Shown: positions 1 through 8,982 of the stretch, piece by piece | How the letters are laid out: the number at the start of each line of letters is the position of its first letter | Numbering within the stretch: the first letter of the stretch is position 1 | Source of the DNA: Microvirga brassicacearum | GTDB taxonomy: Bacteria; Pseudomonadota; Alphaproteobacteria; Rhizobiales; Beijerinckiaceae | Direction of reading: 5' to 3' | Assembly: GCF_008757455.1 (NCBI RefSeq) | Contig: NZ_VCMV01000063.1 | Location: forward strand, 3,143-67,142 | DNA: 64,000 nucleotides | Program-made: the position numbers and the translations under genes | The notes under the pieces: model-generated | What the model saw: the letters and a program-made list of their open reading frames with translations, nothing else | What the model was told of the DNA's origin: nothing | Database searches by the model: none

Positions 1-875
1 ATATCGGCGAACGCGAGGACGCCGAGACCGGGCTGGTCTACCTCAACGCCCGCTACTACGATCCGAAAGTGGGCCGCTTCCTGTCGCCCGACAGCCTCGA
101 CCCAACCCTGCCGGGCGTGGGCACGAACCGCTATGCGTATGCGCTGAATGATCCGATCAATCTCAAGGATCCGTCGGGCTTTGCCTCGGACGACAGTTCC
201 GATTACGGCGCCGGCGGCGACATGAACGATGGGCACTACAGCGCTACAGACCAGGTCCGCGACCAGGAAGCCGCTATCGCCGACGGCAGCTACAGCGCCG
301 CCCCTGGCGCCCAAGGCGGCGATTGGTCGGAGGAGGAAAAGGAATTTTACGGCCTTCAGGTCAGCCCTGCGCCTGGTCCCCTAGAGGCATGTGCGCCCTA
401 CAAACCCGGCATCGGTCACAACATGGGGCCGCCGATGAGGGGGCCGGCTATGGGCCGGATGGGCGGGCCCCTTGGGCTTCTAGCAGCGATCGTTGCCGAA
501 TGGTTTGGAAATCCGATTCAAGATATTTCGCCAGCGGACGTTGCCCGAGCTCAGACCAAAGCCAATCAGTTCAGCTCGTTCACCGACCCTGCCCGGATTG
601 GGCAACCGATCGGACCGAATCCCTATGGCGTGCCTGAAAGCTGGGTCGGCCAACCTGCGAACAACAACAGAGGAGTCAGCTATCGAGATCCAAACAATCC
701 AGGTTATAATGAAGCGCGGTTCTCGACTGGGAATCCAGGATTTATGTCCTATACTGGGCCATACGGAACTGTGCAGGTCAACGGCAATTACTATGATAGT
801 CTCGGTAATATTGTCTCAAATAGATCCGGCGGTGCTCACCAAAGACCGGGAGAACTTACGTTCCCAAGTCAATGA
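1..875 (+). CDS. RHS repeat protein, C-terminal part with variable (putative toxin) tail; 5' end outside window
   Basis: The reading frame is open from the first base and ends at a TGA at 873-875. The first ~20 codons read [20 protein letters not shown], followed by GRFLSPD and a DPSG-type end, which is the conserved RHS-associated core. RHS proteins form a cage that encloses a C-terminal effector, and the sequence after the core is normally a toxin. Here the ~215-residue tail is Gly/Pro-rich and carries a GIGHN-GPP segment. It ends in an [14 protein letters not shown]-like stretch followed by GGAHQ. I cannot assign the tail to a toxin family. The last part is AT-richer than the core, as expected for exchangeable tips. 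A small gene follows 17 bp downstream and could be its immunity partner. Confidence 0.85.
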   Translation, partial: IGEREDAETGLVYLNARYYDPKVGRFLSPDSLDPTLPGVGTNRYAYALNDPINLKDPSGFASDDSSDYGAGGDMNDGHYSATDQVRDQEAAIADGSYSAAPGAQGGDWSEEEKEFYGLQVSPAPGPLEACAPYKPGIGHNMGPPMRGPAMGRMGGPLGLLAAIVAEWFGNPIQDISPADVARAQTKANQFSSFTDPARIGQPIGPNPYGVPESWVGQPANNNRGVSYRDPNNPGYNEARFSTGNPGFMSYTGPYGTVQVNGNYYDSLGNIVSNRSGGAHQRPGELTFPSQ

Positions 876-892
876 GATTTTAGAGTTAAGAT

Positions 893-1261
893 ATGAGAAA
901 CGTCTATTATTCCGACCTCAGTGAGGTTGTAGATGCCATTTCTGATAGAGAATATCAGAATGCTTCTTGGTTCGGATCTAATCTCAACCTAATGGATTCT
1001 CCCGGAGAGCAAATTCATCGGCTACTGAGTGGCGATAAACTTGACAATATCATACGCGAGCAGCGATTTAATTTGGACGCCCGCATCTATGATCTGCTGT
1101 CGCAGTTAAAAGCCGCCATTCTGGCCTATCAGGCGGAAGTCGGCCTCGATCCCGATCCGCGAGTCACACTTGATCACCCGAAATGGGAAGCAATCCGGGT
1201 TATCGCCCGTGAGATCACCAGCCTGTTGCCGGACGAGCCACCCACTCCCTGGATCCCTTGA
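893..1261 (+). CDS. Small hypothetical protein, candidate immunity protein to the RHS tail
   Basis: This 122-residue protein starts at ATG 893, 17 bp after the RHS gene stop. It has no signal peptide or membrane segment. It is acidic in its first half and appears mostly helical, for example around SDLSEVVDAISDRE and DLLSQLKAAILAYQ. No family is recognised. Base composition is clearly AT-richer than the neighbouring genes, especially at 880-1100. Position directly behind an RHS toxin tip, small size and atypical composition fit an immunity gene. This is inferred from context only, since nothing in the sequence itself proves the role. Confidence 0.6.
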   Translation: MRNVYYSDLSEVVDAISDREYQNASWFGSNLNLMDSPGEQIHRLLSGDKLDNIIREQRFNLDARIYDLLSQLKAAILAYQAEVGLDPDPRVTLDHPKWEAIRVIAREITSLLPDEPPTPWIP

Positions 1262-1297
1262 CTGAAAGCTCGCGCCAAGTCTCCCCAGCGGCTGAAA

Positions 1298-1813
1298 ATG
1301 AACGACCGGCCCCAGGTCTACGACGCCAACGGCAACCTGCGTCAGGGCGGCGGGCGGATTATCGCGTGGGACGGGGAGAACCGGCCGGAGGAGATCGCGG
1401 CCGGTCTCTCCACGGTGAGATTCGCGTACGGGCCTGACGGGGCGCGGCTGACGAAGACCGTCAAGACCGACCCGAACGATCCGGTCGGCCGCACGACGCT
1501 CTACCTCGGCCCCGACGTGGAGCGCGCGCCGGGACCGGCCTCCGCCGGGATCTGGACGGTCTATCCGCATCCCGACATCCGGCTGCAGCCCTCTCCCGGG
1601 GGCCATGACGCCATCGTCCAGCGCGACCACCTCGGCAGCCTGCGCCGCCTGACCCGCCCCGACGGCGCCGCCCTCGCCTCGAGCGTGCACCGGGCCTTTG
1701 GCGAGAAGCTGGTGGCTTCGGGCGCGGACAAGCTCGACAGCCACGGCTCGCGAACGCTCGTTCTTGTTGAAAACTCGCAACGCAAGGTTTTGTTATCTCG
1801 TAACAAGACCTAG
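1298..1813 (+). pseudogene. Orphan RHS core fragment, truncated at both ends
   Basis: The frame continues from the stop of the preceding small gene and encodes RHS/YD-type sequence: YDANGNLRQGGG, WDGENRPEEI, then RDHLGSLRRLTRPDG and HRAFGEK. The expected next block (GYIGER..TGL.YL.ARYYDP) is missing. After about position 1710 the sequence turns into unrelated residues and stops at 1811-1813. The first part of a full RHS protein is also missing. The order core-tip-immunity-core fragment is the known layout of displaced or orphan RHS cassettes. The 171-codon frame could still be translated from ATG 1298, but it is most likely a remnant usable for recombination with the upstream core. Confidence 0.7.
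1787..1809. promoter_or_regulatory. Inverted repeat upstream of the RTX-repeat gene
   Basis: Nine-base arms at 1787-1795 and 1801-1809 pair with one G-U wobble around the loop TCTCG. The dyad overlaps the end of the RHS remnant and lies 30 bp before the GTG start of the next gene. No T-run follows, so an operator or a weak terminator is possible. The role is unproven. Confidence 0.4.
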
Positions 1814-1839
1814 TTTGGTGGCCACATCGGAGTAGGATC

Positions 1840-4800
1840 GTGAGCCCCGTTCCCAGCTTGAATTCGGTTGCATTGTTGCCGACTATCACTATCGCGAATC
1901 TCGACGGTGATAGTTTCACCTACCCGGAACAATCCGGTGCTGTCCTAATCGATCAGGGAGCTGGAGTTTCCGTAGCGGCAAGTCCTCCGATTTTCGCCGG
2001 GTTGATTTTGACCGCCTCCATCGGCGACATGTCTTCGACTCAGATCCTCTCGGTCCGCCATCAGGGTATGGGGGCGGGGCAAGTCGGCTTCGAGAACGGG
2101 TTCATCACATATGAAGGCACGCCAATCGGCGAGGCAACCGGCGGGGCCGGCGAACTGTTGACGATCATCCTGACGACGAACGATGTCACCGCGGTCACGG
2201 CTCTCCTCCGGAACCTCACCTATGCGGATACGGGTGACGCCCCGGAGTCATTCAGCGAGATTACGATCGAGTTCTCGGACGATGACGGTGTCCTGGGAAG
2301 CGCAGTCGTGGCCGTGAATGCCACGCCGGCGGACGATCCGCCGGAGGCCGAAGACGACGGGTTCTCCCTCATCGTCAATGACGCCGTCACCGGCACTCTC
2401 ACCGGCAACGATTTCGATCCAGACCACCCGGATGAAGGGATCCTTGATGTTGTTAGTTTGACGGATACGGTCGGCATCGAGCACCCGGTTCCCGCCGTGG
2501 GGAGTGTCGATGTCATCGGGATATACGGGACGCTGACCATCGATGCGACGGGGGTGTTTACCTACACGGCCGACAACGCGGGTTCTGTGGCTCCAGGCGA
2601 CACGGTGACGGAAACGTTCAACTACACGATCGTCGATCAGGATGGAAGCGAAGCGACGGCGACGGTCAGTTTCGCGGTCACGGCTCCGCCCCTGTTCAAG
2701 TTTGCGAATCTCGACGGCGACACGCTGATCTACCGAGAAGGCTCCACTCCGCTTTTGCTCGACAATGGGTCCGACGCTCTCGTGGTCGGCACGCTTCCCA
2801 CGCTCGAGGGTGTTGTCCTGACGGTTGCGCTCGATCAAGCGTCGGGATCCAAAATTCTTTCCGTCATTGGCGGAGGCAGCGGACCGGGCCAAATCGATAT
2901 CTTGGCGGACGGCACGGTGAGATTCGAAGCCGTAGAGATTGGGGTTCTGTCCAACGAACCGGGCGAGCCTCTGAGCGTCGTTTTTTCCGCCGCCGCCACG
3001 ATCGATGCAATCGCGGCTCTGGTTCGGCGCATCGCTTATGCGGATACGAGCGAGGCACCCTCTGACGGGACCGTGGACTTCACGCTATCGAGCGGAACGA
3101 CGGTGCTGTCGGTTTCACACGTTTCGGTGACGGCCGAAGGCACGCAAGACGATCCGGTCGCGGACGCGGATATCGGAACGGTGACCGCCGGAGGGTCTCT
3201 GACGGGCCGAGTGACCCAAAATGATATCGACCCCGACGATGCCGCCGCGGTCTTGACCGTGACGACATTCAATGCGGGCGCCTCCGGCGGGAACCCCCAG
3301 GCTGCCGCCGGGGCGTCCATTCAGGGTACATTCGGATCTCTGACGCTGAACGCGGACGGCACCTATACATATTTGGCAAGCGATACCAGCGCGATTCCGC
3401 CTGGCGGCTCAGGACAGGACTTGTTCACCTACAACATCACGAGTTCCGCAGGCGGCGAGGCTACGGCTCAGCTCGAGATCACGGTGGAAAATCCTCTACA
3501 GCAGTCTCTCTTCACATTCTCCAATTTCGACGGCGATGCACTCGATTACGACGAGCAATCAGGCCCCGTGATTGTCGATCAAGATGTTTCGGTGGTTTCG
3601 GACGGGATTGGATGGGATGGCGTGAAGCTCCTGTTCGATTTCGGCGGGGCCGCACCGGGAGAAATCATCGCGCTGCGACATCAAGGGACGAGCGCAGGAC
3701 AGATCGGCCTTTCGGGTCCCCATGTGAGCTATTCCGGGAGTACCATCGGCAGCGTCACGCGCCTCTCGGCCACGTCTTTCGAGATCCTTTTCAATGGGGC
3801 GGCGAGCGACGAGATCGTCTCGGCGGTTCTGCGCAACGTCGAATATGACAACCCCAACGAGATCATCAGTTCGGCCGCCCGGACCATGACGACGACGGCG
3901 AGTCTTAATGGACAGGCCTTCGGAGCTGACACTGCCACGTTCCAAATCAAGTCATCGGACGATCCTCTCCTGCCAGGGGACGACGCGGCCCTCATCTTCG
4001 AAGAAACGACCATTTCGGGCAATGTCTTCACCAACGATGTGGATCCTGACCGGCCGCCTCCGCTGGTCAAGGATCTGGAAATTCGCGGTGCCGTGTCCGG
4101 TATCGCCACACCATTATCGCAGGCCGTGACCGGCCCGCTCGTTGTCGCAGGGCAATACGGTTCGCTTATCCTCAATCAAGACGGAACCTTCACCTATCAC
4201 GCTGACCGAGCCGACGATCTAATCGGCGGCGAAACGGCAACCGACGTTTTCACCTACCTGACCAGGAACGACACCGGCGACGAGGCTTCAGCTCGCCTCG
4301 TCCTCACGGTCAAAGGATCAGATGAGGTTCGGATCGGCAGCGAGTCTGCCGACGCCCTGACGGGTGGCCGCGGATCGGACCAGCTCAACGGTCTTGGAGG
4401 TGACGACCGTCTCCTTGGTGGAGATGGAACCGACGTTCTGACTGGCGATGCGGGTAACGACACACTGGACGGCGGAACCGGTGCCGACCTCATGTATGGC
4501 GGTGAAGGAAACGACACTTTCATGGTCGATAACGCGCAAGACCGCGTCATAGAGAGCGGAAAGGGAAGGGACACAATCCTCACGACGGTCAGCCTCACGC
4601 TCCGGACGAAGCTCCCGATCGAACTGATTCAGGCTCTCGGCACGGACTTCAGTCAGCTGCAACTCGTCGGAAACGAATTCCGCCAGACGATTCGAGGGAG
4701 TTTGGGAGCGGACACTTTGAACGGCAAGGGGGGTGCCGACACACTCAAGGGCGACAAGGGCAAAGATATTTTTATCTTCAGTAACCGAAGCGATGGTGTC

Positions 4801-5070
4801 GATACGATTCTTGATTTCAGGGCCAAAGAGGACAAGATCCACTTCGTCGGAAAAGCATTCGGGCTGCGCAAAGGGAAGCTGAAGGCAGAAGCCTTTGTGA
4901 AGTTTAAGGGCGCCCCAAAGGCCCAGGAAGACGACGACCGTATCCTGTACGATCGGAGCAAGGGCTATTTGTATGCCGACGTGGATGGGAGCGGCGGCAA
5001 ATCGCCGGTTTTGTTAGCGATGTTCAAGAACAAGCCGGCTCTTGGACCAAAAGACTTCTTCATTCTCTGA
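1840..5070 (+). CDS. Large three-repeat cadherin/VCBS-like protein with C-terminal RTX repeats
   Basis: The gene encodes 1076 residues from GTG 1840, preceded by GGAG at about 1829-1832. Three long repeats start near residues 18, 287 and 560. Each opens with an N(L/F)DGD..Y motif, continues through a motif ending in LRN(L/V)(T/E)Y, and then has a cadherin-like segment with a GNDxDPD or NDxDPD motif and GTLTIDATGVFTYTA-type strands. From about residue 830 to 895 and 940 to 965 come RTX nonapeptides (GGDDRLLGGDG, GNDTLDGGTG, GADTLNGKGG), which bind calcium after export. The C terminus ends DFFIL. No Sec signal peptide is visible, which points to type I export, yet a type II operon starts 6 bp downstream and no type I ABC exporter is nearby. 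It is probably a secreted or surface adhesin-like protein. Confidence 0.8.
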   Translation: MSPVPSLNSVALLPTITIANLDGDSFTYPEQSGAVLIDQGAGVSVAASPPIFAGLILTASIGDMSSTQILSVRHQGMGAGQVGFENGFITYEGTPIGEATGGAGELLTIILTTNDVTAVTALLRNLTYADTGDAPESFSEITIEFSDDDGVLGSAVVAVNATPADDPPEAEDDGFSLIVNDAVTGTLTGNDFDPDHPDEGILDVVSLTDTVGIEHPVPAVGSVDVIGIYGTLTIDATGVFTYTADNAGSVAPGDTVTETFNYTIVDQDGSEATATVSFAVTAPPLFKFANLDGDTLIYREGSTPLLLDNGSDALVVGTLPTLEGVVLTVALDQASGSKILSVIGGGSGPGQIDILADGTVRFEAVEIGVLSNEPGEPLSVVFSAAATIDAIAALVRRIAYADTSEAPSDGTVDFTLSSGTTVLSVSHVSVTAEGTQDDPVADADIGTVTAGGSLTGRVTQNDIDPDDAAAVLTVTTFNAGASGGNPQAAAGASIQGTFGSLTLNADGTYTYLASDTSAIPPGGSGQDLFTYNITSSAGGEATAQLEITVENPLQQSLFTFSNFDGDALDYDEQSGPVIVDQDVSVVSDGIGWDGVKLLFDFGGAAPGEIIALRHQGTSAGQIGLSGPHVSYSGSTIGSVTRLSATSFEILFNGAASDEIVSAVLRNVEYDNPNEIISSAARTMTTTASLNGQAFGADTATFQIKSSDDPLLPGDDAALIFEETTISGNVFTNDVDPDRPPPLVKDLEIRGAVSGIATPLSQAVTGPLVVAGQYGSLILNQDGTFTYHADRADDLIGGETATDVFTYLTRNDTGDEASARLVLTVKGSDEVRIGSESADALTGGRGSDQLNGLGGDDRLLGGDGTDVLTGDAGNDTLDGGTGADLMYGGEGNDTFMVDNAQDRVIESGKGRDTILTTVSLTLRTKLPIELIQALGTDFSQLQLVGNEFRQTIRGSLGADTLNGKGGADTLKGDKGKDIFIFSNRSDGVDTILDFRAKEDKIHFVGKAFGLRKGKLKAEAFVKFKGAPKAQEDDDRILYDRSKGYLYADVDGSGGKSPVLLAMFKNKPALGPKDFFIL

Positions 5071-5076
5071 TCTCAC

Positions 5077-5571
5077 GTGGCAGATGACAGCACCCTCCTT
5101 TTACTTGCGGCCGTGTATCTGGTTCTCGTCTCACTGGCGATCTCGGTCATCGATTCACGCCGGCTTGTGATCCCGAATGCCTTGAACACCGCGAATGCCG
5201 GCGGCGGGTTGATGTTCGCTGCGTTTGCCAAAACAATGCCGTTCCTTTCGTGCCTCATCGGCGGCGCGCTCGGGGTTGTCGCGCTGCTGGCGCTGCGCTC
5301 CGGCTACCGGAGCATCAGGGGACGTGACGGCCTGGGTCTCGGGGACGTGAAGTTCATGGCCGGCGCCGGCCTCTGGGTCGGCTGGCAAGGCCTTGCGCCG
5401 CTGTTGCTGGTATCAGCGCTCTCCGCGCTCATCTTTCTGACGCTTCGCGGGACCTTGAGCGGCCATTTCGATCCGCAGCGGCAGCTTCCGTTCGGCCCTT
5501 TTCTATGCACCGGAACGTTGACGATCTGGACTGTTCAGGTCGCAGGCGTCGCACCGTGGATCAGCCCATGA
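5077..5571 (+). CDS. gspO: Prepilin peptidase, A24 family, short form
   Basis: This 164-residue polytopic membrane protein starts at GTG 5077, 6 bp after the RTX gene. The two aspartates of A24 peptidases are visible at D26 (VIDSRR) and D90 (GLGDVKFMAG). The family cleaves the leader of type IV pilin-like proteins, here the pseudopilins encoded downstream. It lacks the N-terminal cytoplasmic domain with the Cys motifs that many GspO/PilD enzymes carry for N-methylation, so it resembles CpaA/TadV in size. The stop overlaps the start of gspE by ATGA, showing translational coupling. Confidence 0.85.
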   Translation: MADDSTLLLLAAVYLVLVSLAISVIDSRRLVIPNALNTANAGGGLMFAAFAKTMPFLSCLIGGALGVVALLALRSGYRSIRGRDGLGLGDVKFMAGAGLWVGWQGLAPLLLVSALSALIFLTLRGTLSGHFDPQRQLPFGPFLCTGTLTIWTVQVAGVAPWISP

Positions 5572-7277
5572 CGGGGGAGATCGACCAAGCTTTCCCTGAA
5601 GCGGAGGAGGCTCTTGTCGAGCGCGTGCTGAAGGCTCTGACCGAGCGAGCGGCTTTGACCCCTCAAGCCCTGGAGCGCGGTCGCCGTGCTGCAACGGAAA
5701 GTGGTGAGCGCCACGATCGAGTCCTCAATAAGCTCGGACTCGTGCCTGACGCTGCACTGACGGATGCTTGGTCAACGGTGACGGGCCTCAGGATTGCGGC
5801 CGTCGACGAATACCCGACGGAAGCGCTTCTCACCGAGACGTTGCCGGTAGCCTTCCTGGCTCACGCACAAGCAATCCCGATTCGCGTGAACGACGCGACT
5901 TTGCACCTCGCCGTGGTCGATCCGCTCGACAGGTTCAGTCCTGCGGCCATCAAGGAAAAGACAGGCCTTGATGTCATACGGCTTCTAGCGCGACCGGGGG
6001 ATTTCACAACCGCCTTTGCGCGCCTCTACCATTCCGCCGCCGCCGAGCCGGAATCCCAGGACGGCATCGATGTTGGGTCGGGCCTCTATCTCGATGTGGA
6101 ACGGCTCCGCGACCTTGCCAGTGATGCGCCGGTGATCAGGATGGTCCATCGATTGATCGACCAGGCCATCGAGCGCAAAGCATCCGATCTTCACATTTCC
6201 GGCACGCGCACGGGCGTGCGCGTACGGTATCGCATCGATGGACTCTTGCACGATGCTGAAACACCCCCGCCACATCTCCACGCCGCGATCATCTCTCGGC
6301 TCAAGATCATGGCCGGTCTCGATATCGCCGAAAGGCGCTTGCCGCAGGACGGGCGCATCCGCGTGCCGTGGCGAGGGCGTGAGATCGACCTGCGCGTTTC
6401 GACGATGCCGCACCTGAACGGGGAGGGTGCGGTGCTGCGTGTTCTTGATCGGTCCAACGTGGCATTGGATTTCGCGACTGTCGGCTTGTCGCCACCGATC
6501 ATCAAGTCGCTCCGCCAGGTCCTGTCTCAAACGCATGGGCTTCTGCTGGTGACGGGCCCTACTGGTTCGGGCAAGACCACGACGCTCTATGCAGCTCTTG
6601 AGTCGATTGCCGCGCCGGAGCTGAACGTTGTGACGGTTGAGGACCCGGTCGAGTATCAACTCGATGGCATCAACCAGATCCAGGTCAGCAAAAAGATCGG
6701 CCTCGACTTCGCCGGCGCCTTGCGAGCCGTTCTCCGGCAGGACCCGGACGTGATCATGGTCGGGGAGATTCGTGACAGCGAGACCGCCGCGGTTGCGAAT
6801 CAGGCGGCGCTGACCGGACATCTGGTGCTTGCGACCCTTCACACCAATAACGCCGTGGCGGCCCTGCCGCGCCTTGTCGACATGGGCATCGAGCCTTATC
6901 TTCTCGCTTCAACGGTCCGTGCGTCCATGGCGCAGCGGCTGGCGCGCCGTCTGTGCCAGGCTTGCCGCGAGCCCCACCCAATCGACCCGTTCTTCCGGGA
7001 TATCTGGGGAGAGCGCCTGAAGAGCGACATCTGCTTCCGTTCTGCTGGGTGCTCGGCTTGCGGTGGAACGGGCCATGCGGGCCGTATCGCCATCGCCGAA
7101 TTCGTGCCGATGACGGCGTCGTTTCGATCACATCTCCTGCGCCGCTCGGATGAGGCAACCCTCTCCGAGGACGCACAGGCTGGCGGCTTCGAAACGATGC
7201 TGGACGATGGTCTTGCAAAAGTTGCCGCAGGACTCATAGACGTTCACGAGCTTGTCCGGATCATCGGGTCCACATGA
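5568..7277 (+). CDS. gspE: Type II secretion ATPase GspE
   Basis: GspE powers pseudopilus assembly from the cytoplasmic face. The preferred start is ATG 5568, which overlaps the gspO stop; an upstream in-frame start at 5505 would add an unrelated Arg-rich stretch. The protein is 569 residues. It has an N-terminal MshEN/T2SSE-N domain (about 1-150) and an ATPase core with Walker A GPTGSGKT at 330-337. It also carries an Asp box (TVEDPVEY), Walker B (DPDVIMVGEIRD) and His box (TGHLVLATLHTN). A four-cysteine zinc motif (CQAC ... CSAC) sits near the C terminus. All hallmark residues are present. It overlaps gspF by ATGA. Confidence 0.95.
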   Translation: MTGEIDQAFPEAEEALVERVLKALTERAALTPQALERGRRAATESGERHDRVLNKLGLVPDAALTDAWSTVTGLRIAAVDEYPTEALLTETLPVAFLAHAQAIPIRVNDATLHLAVVDPLDRFSPAAIKEKTGLDVIRLLARPGDFTTAFARLYHSAAAEPESQDGIDVGSGLYLDVERLRDLASDAPVIRMVHRLIDQAIERKASDLHISGTRTGVRVRYRIDGLLHDAETPPPHLHAAIISRLKIMAGLDIAERRLPQDGRIRVPWRGREIDLRVSTMPHLNGEGAVLRVLDRSNVALDFATVGLSPPIIKSLRQVLSQTHGLLLVTGPTGSGKTTTLYAALESIAAPELNVVTVEDPVEYQLDGINQIQVSKKIGLDFAGALRAVLRQDPDVIMVGEIRDSETAAVANQAALTGHLVLATLHTNNAVAALPRLVDMGIEPYLLASTVRASMAQRLARRLCQACREPHPIDPFFRDIWGERLKSDICFRSAGCSACGGTGHAGRIAIAEFVPMTASFRSHLLRRSDEATLSEDAQAGGFETMLDDGLAKVAAGLIDVHELVRIIGST

Positions 7278-8503
7278 TGGCAAGCTTTCGCTTTTTAGCT
7301 GCCACAGCCAGAAACGAAAAACGCGACGGCGTCATCGAGGCCGAAACCCTGCAGGATGCACTCAGTCTCCTGCAGGATCGTGGCCTCTTCGTTATTCGGC
7401 TTGGCAAGCCTTCGCGGCTTTCCTCGCTTTGGACCATTCTCAACCGCGACGTGACCTTGAGGCGGCCTCTAGCAGCAGCGGAATTGGCGCGTCTGTCTCA
7501 GGAATGGGGTGGACTCGTCGAAGCAGGCATTCCTGTTGAGGAAAGCCTCGCATTGCTCGGCAACACGGGCCGCTCGGCCCCTCGGCAGGTGCTTCAAGCC
7601 GTCAGAGAGGCTGTGAAGGCAGGCACGGCACTGCATGAGGCGCTGGGTCGATTTCCAGGTTCATTTCCGCTGGTGTACCGAGCTCTCGTGCGGGCCGGAG
7701 AGACCGCGGGCAATCTCGGTCCCACTCTTCGACGGCTTGGGGATGACTTGATGGCTCGCCGTGCGTTGACCGAAGACGTTCGGAATGCGCTCCTGTATCC
7801 GCTGTTCCTTCTTGTGACGGCGAGCGCCGGGATCCTAGTCCTCTTGCTTGTTGTGGTTCCCAACCTCGAAACGCTGATGGGCGATGGAGGCGAAAAGCGG
7901 CTTCCTCCGGTGACGCGGTTGGTTCTTGCCGTCAGCCATATTCTGCGTGACTACGGCGCTGCGCTGCTGGTCGCCGCGGCCGTGCTGACGCTTGCCACTG
8001 TGTTCCTCATTCTGACACCGGCCGGGCGCGTCCGCCTCGACGCCTTTGTTCTGAGGATGCCGGTCTTCGGATCGCTGGTAAGAACGATCGAGACTGGCCG
8101 TTTCGCGAGGACGCTCAGTTCTCTCCTGGACGGCGGCGTGGTCGTGTCGGCCGCGATGTTGATCGCGCTACAAACAGTCGCCAACCGTCGCATCCGTGCA
8201 GGTCTCGAATCTGCCCATCAATCCATCGTTTCCGGCGCAGCGATTGGGGACGCTATTTCGGCGAGCGATGTATTCCGCGAAGATGCCATCGGCCTGATCC
8301 GCGTCGGAGAGAGGACGGGCCGCCTCGCCGAAACGCTCGGGCGGGCCGCCGCCCTGCATGAGGCGCGAGCGACGCGACAGTTGAAGGCTCTGACGGTCAT
8401 GCTGACGCCGCTTATGACCATAGGCTTCGGCGCCATAGCGGGCGTCATCGTTTACGCCATGCTGTCCACCATTCTCGGCATCAACGAACTTGCGGGTCCA
8501 TAG
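7274..8503 (+). CDS. gspF: Type II secretion inner-membrane platform protein GspF
   Basis: GspF is the polytopic platform protein that couples GspE to pseudopilin insertion. The 409-residue product has the expected two tandem T2SSF domains, each with an LxxLxxGG-like or LxxGIPVEESL segment. The first ends in a long hydrophobic helix (about 175-198), and others lie near 228-245 and 378-402. The N terminus (FRFLAATARNEKRDGVIEAE) matches the usual GspF/PilC opening. It starts at ATG 7274 overlapping the gspE stop; a second ATG at 7277 is an alternative. Its stop overlaps the GTG of gspG. Confidence 0.95.
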   Translation: MMASFRFLAATARNEKRDGVIEAETLQDALSLLQDRGLFVIRLGKPSRLSSLWTILNRDVTLRRPLAAAELARLSQEWGGLVEAGIPVEESLALLGNTGRSAPRQVLQAVREAVKAGTALHEALGRFPGSFPLVYRALVRAGETAGNLGPTLRRLGDDLMARRALTEDVRNALLYPLFLLVTASAGILVLLLVVVPNLETLMGDGGEKRLPPVTRLVLAVSHILRDYGAALLVAAAVLTLATVFLILTPAGRVRLDAFVLRMPVFGSLVRTIETGRFARTLSSLLDGGVVVSAAMLIALQTVANRRIRAGLESAHQSIVSGAAIGDAISASDVFREDAIGLIRVGERTGRLAETLGRAAALHEARATRQLKALTVMLTPLMTIGFGAIAGVIVYAMLSTILGINELAGP

Positions 8504-8982
8504 TGAAGAAGCCACCTAACATCTTTGATCCCCTCCGGTTCCGCCGGGCAGGGTACCATTTCCATCACGACAACAGCGGGATGACGCTCCTCGAGATCCT
8601 AGTGGTGATGGTGATCCTTGGCCTTTTGGCAACGCTCGGATCGATTCAACTGATGGGGTATCTCGACCGCGCCAAAGCCGATACGGCGCGACTTCAGGTG
8701 CAGGAGCTGATGACGGCGCTCGACCTTTTCCGCATCGATGTCGGTCGTGCGCCGTCCACGAGCGAGGGCCTGCAGGTGTTGCTCGATGGACCCGCAGGTC
8801 TTGCCAACTGGCGTGGCCCGTACCTGCGGAGCAGGAATATTCTGACGGATCCGTGGCGCCGCCCTTATCATTACAAGGCGCCAGGCGAGCACGGGGAGTA
8901 CGACCTTGTCAGCTTCGGGGCTGACGGGGCCGGCGGTGGCGAGAAAGAGAATCGGGATGTGGCGAGCTGGTCCGAATACTGA
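8503..8982 (+). CDS. gspG: Major pseudopilin GspG
   Basis: This is the major subunit of the periplasmic pseudopilus, 159 residues from GTG 8503. The prepilin site is SG|MTLLEILVVMVILGLL, with cleavage after Gly27 and Glu at +5. The leader is unusually long and basic/His-rich. The C-terminal part carries the conserved GspG pattern for the calcium-binding loop: TDPWRRPYHY, SFGADGAGGGEKENRDV, SW. The T-E/S-EGLQVL block typical of GspG is also present. It overlaps gspF upstream and gspH downstream in one operon. Confidence 0.95.
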   Translation: MKKPPNIFDPLRFRRAGYHFHHDNSGMTLLEILVVMVILGLLATLGSIQLMGYLDRAKADTARLQVQELMTALDLFRIDVGRAPSTSEGLQVLLDGPAGLANWRGPYLRSRNILTDPWRRPYHYKAPGEHGEYDLVSFGADGAGGGEKENRDVASWSEY

